Shown here: positions 42,812-42,936 of the stretch, piece by piece | How positions within the stretch are numbered: the stretch's first letter is position 1 | Layout of the letters: every line of letters begins with the position of its first letter | Source: an uncultured Cellulosilyticum sp. | GTDB taxonomy: Bacteria; Bacillota; Clostridia; Lachnospirales; Cellulosilyticaceae | Direction of reading: 5' to 3' | Assembly: GCA_934725855.1 (NCBI GenBank) | Contig: CAKVCL010000028.1 | Location: 1 to 42,936, forward strand | DNA: 42,936 nt | The notes under the pieces: model-generated | What the model saw: the letters and a program-made list of their open reading frames with translations, nothing else | Told to the model about the DNA's origin: nothing | The model's database searches: none | Made by a program: the position numbers and the translations under genes

Positions 42812-42936
42812 TTTTTCTCCTTATTTTATGTTTTGTTTATATTTGCTTCATATTCTTATTAGACACCACTTTACAAGAAAGTAGTTTATAAATTCCAATA
42901 AATACAAGTGACCAAGTCATTCATTTCTGTAAATAC
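42812..42936. other. right edge, no gene seen
   Basis: This is 125 bases of AT-rich sequence upstream of the CARF-HEPN operon. I see no open reading frame, CRISPR repeat or strong promoter in it. It may hold the operon promoter or the end of a further gene to the right. Confidence 0.5.

Overview
The window looks like a chromosome segment of a low-GC, endospore-forming Clostridia (Lachnospiraceae/Lachnospirales type; a plant-fibre degrader such as Cellulosilyticum would fit, but I cannot fix the genus). The evidence is AT-rich intergenic DNA, strong AGGAGG-type ribosome binding sites, clostridial housekeeping blocks (rnz-tsaD-PIN/TRAM-VanZ, cdaA-cdaR, ispD), a BceRS-BceAB module and a beta-mannan phosphorolysis locus. 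Almost all genes are on the minus strand; only an APC permease and an AraC regulator are on the plus strand.

Layout. (1) 1-700: the 5' end of a 16S rRNA gene preceded by two tRNA-Ser genes (GGA, TGA) and two strong tandem promoters. (2) 0.7-3.4 kb: a creatininase-family gene and a MerR regulator under a MerR-type palindromic promoter, then ispD. (3) 3.4-9.4 kb: an amino-acid permease, then rnz, a membrane-anchored protein of unknown function, tsaD, a PIN/TRAM protein and a VanZ-like protein. (4) 9.4-11.9 kb: a small Cys-rich protein, an intergenic region with a convincing small-RNA candidate carrying C-rich loops, a DUF3892-like protein and glmM. (5) 11.9-17.8 kb: a Bce-type peptide-antibiotic sensing and resistance module (response regulator, intramembrane-sensing kinase, ABC ATPase, permease) with an S41 lipoprotein protease coupled to the permease. 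A compact promoter/terminator/operator cluster lies between the two halves. (6) 17.9-23.7 kb: a P-type ATPase, a SirTM-like sirtuin, an aminotransferase and an aldose epimerase. (7) 23.8-36.6 kb: a beta-mannan/galactomannan oligosaccharide locus. (8) 36.7-38.9 kb: cdaR and cdaA (c-di-AMP synthesis). (9) 39.1-42.8 kb: a six-repeat CRISPR array with a recognisable leader promoter, a small CARF-like protein and two CARF-HEPN ribonuclease-like proteins. This is the accessory part of a type III CRISPR system whose core genes are not in the window.

How the genes work together. In the mannan locus a CUT1 ABC importer (binding lipoprotein plus two permeases, no ATPase here) would bring in acetylated, galactosylated manno-oligosaccharides. 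A GH36 alpha-galactosidase and an SGNH esterase would strip the side groups. A GH130_2-like phosphorylase would shorten the chain. A cellobiose 2-epimerase plus a GH130_1-like mannosylglucose phosphorylase would convert mannobiose to mannose-1-phosphate and glucose. AraC and LacI regulators sit inside the locus, and a shared 23-bp AT-rich box overlaps the -10 region of both main promoters.

Most worth a second look: the sRNA candidate at about 9656-9758; the BceR-type operator with a promoter embedded in a terminator at 15989-16066; the CRISPR leader inverted repeat next to its promoter, with the small CARF-like protein beside it; the MerR operator at 2397-2428; and a sirtuin with Arg in the position of the catalytic His.
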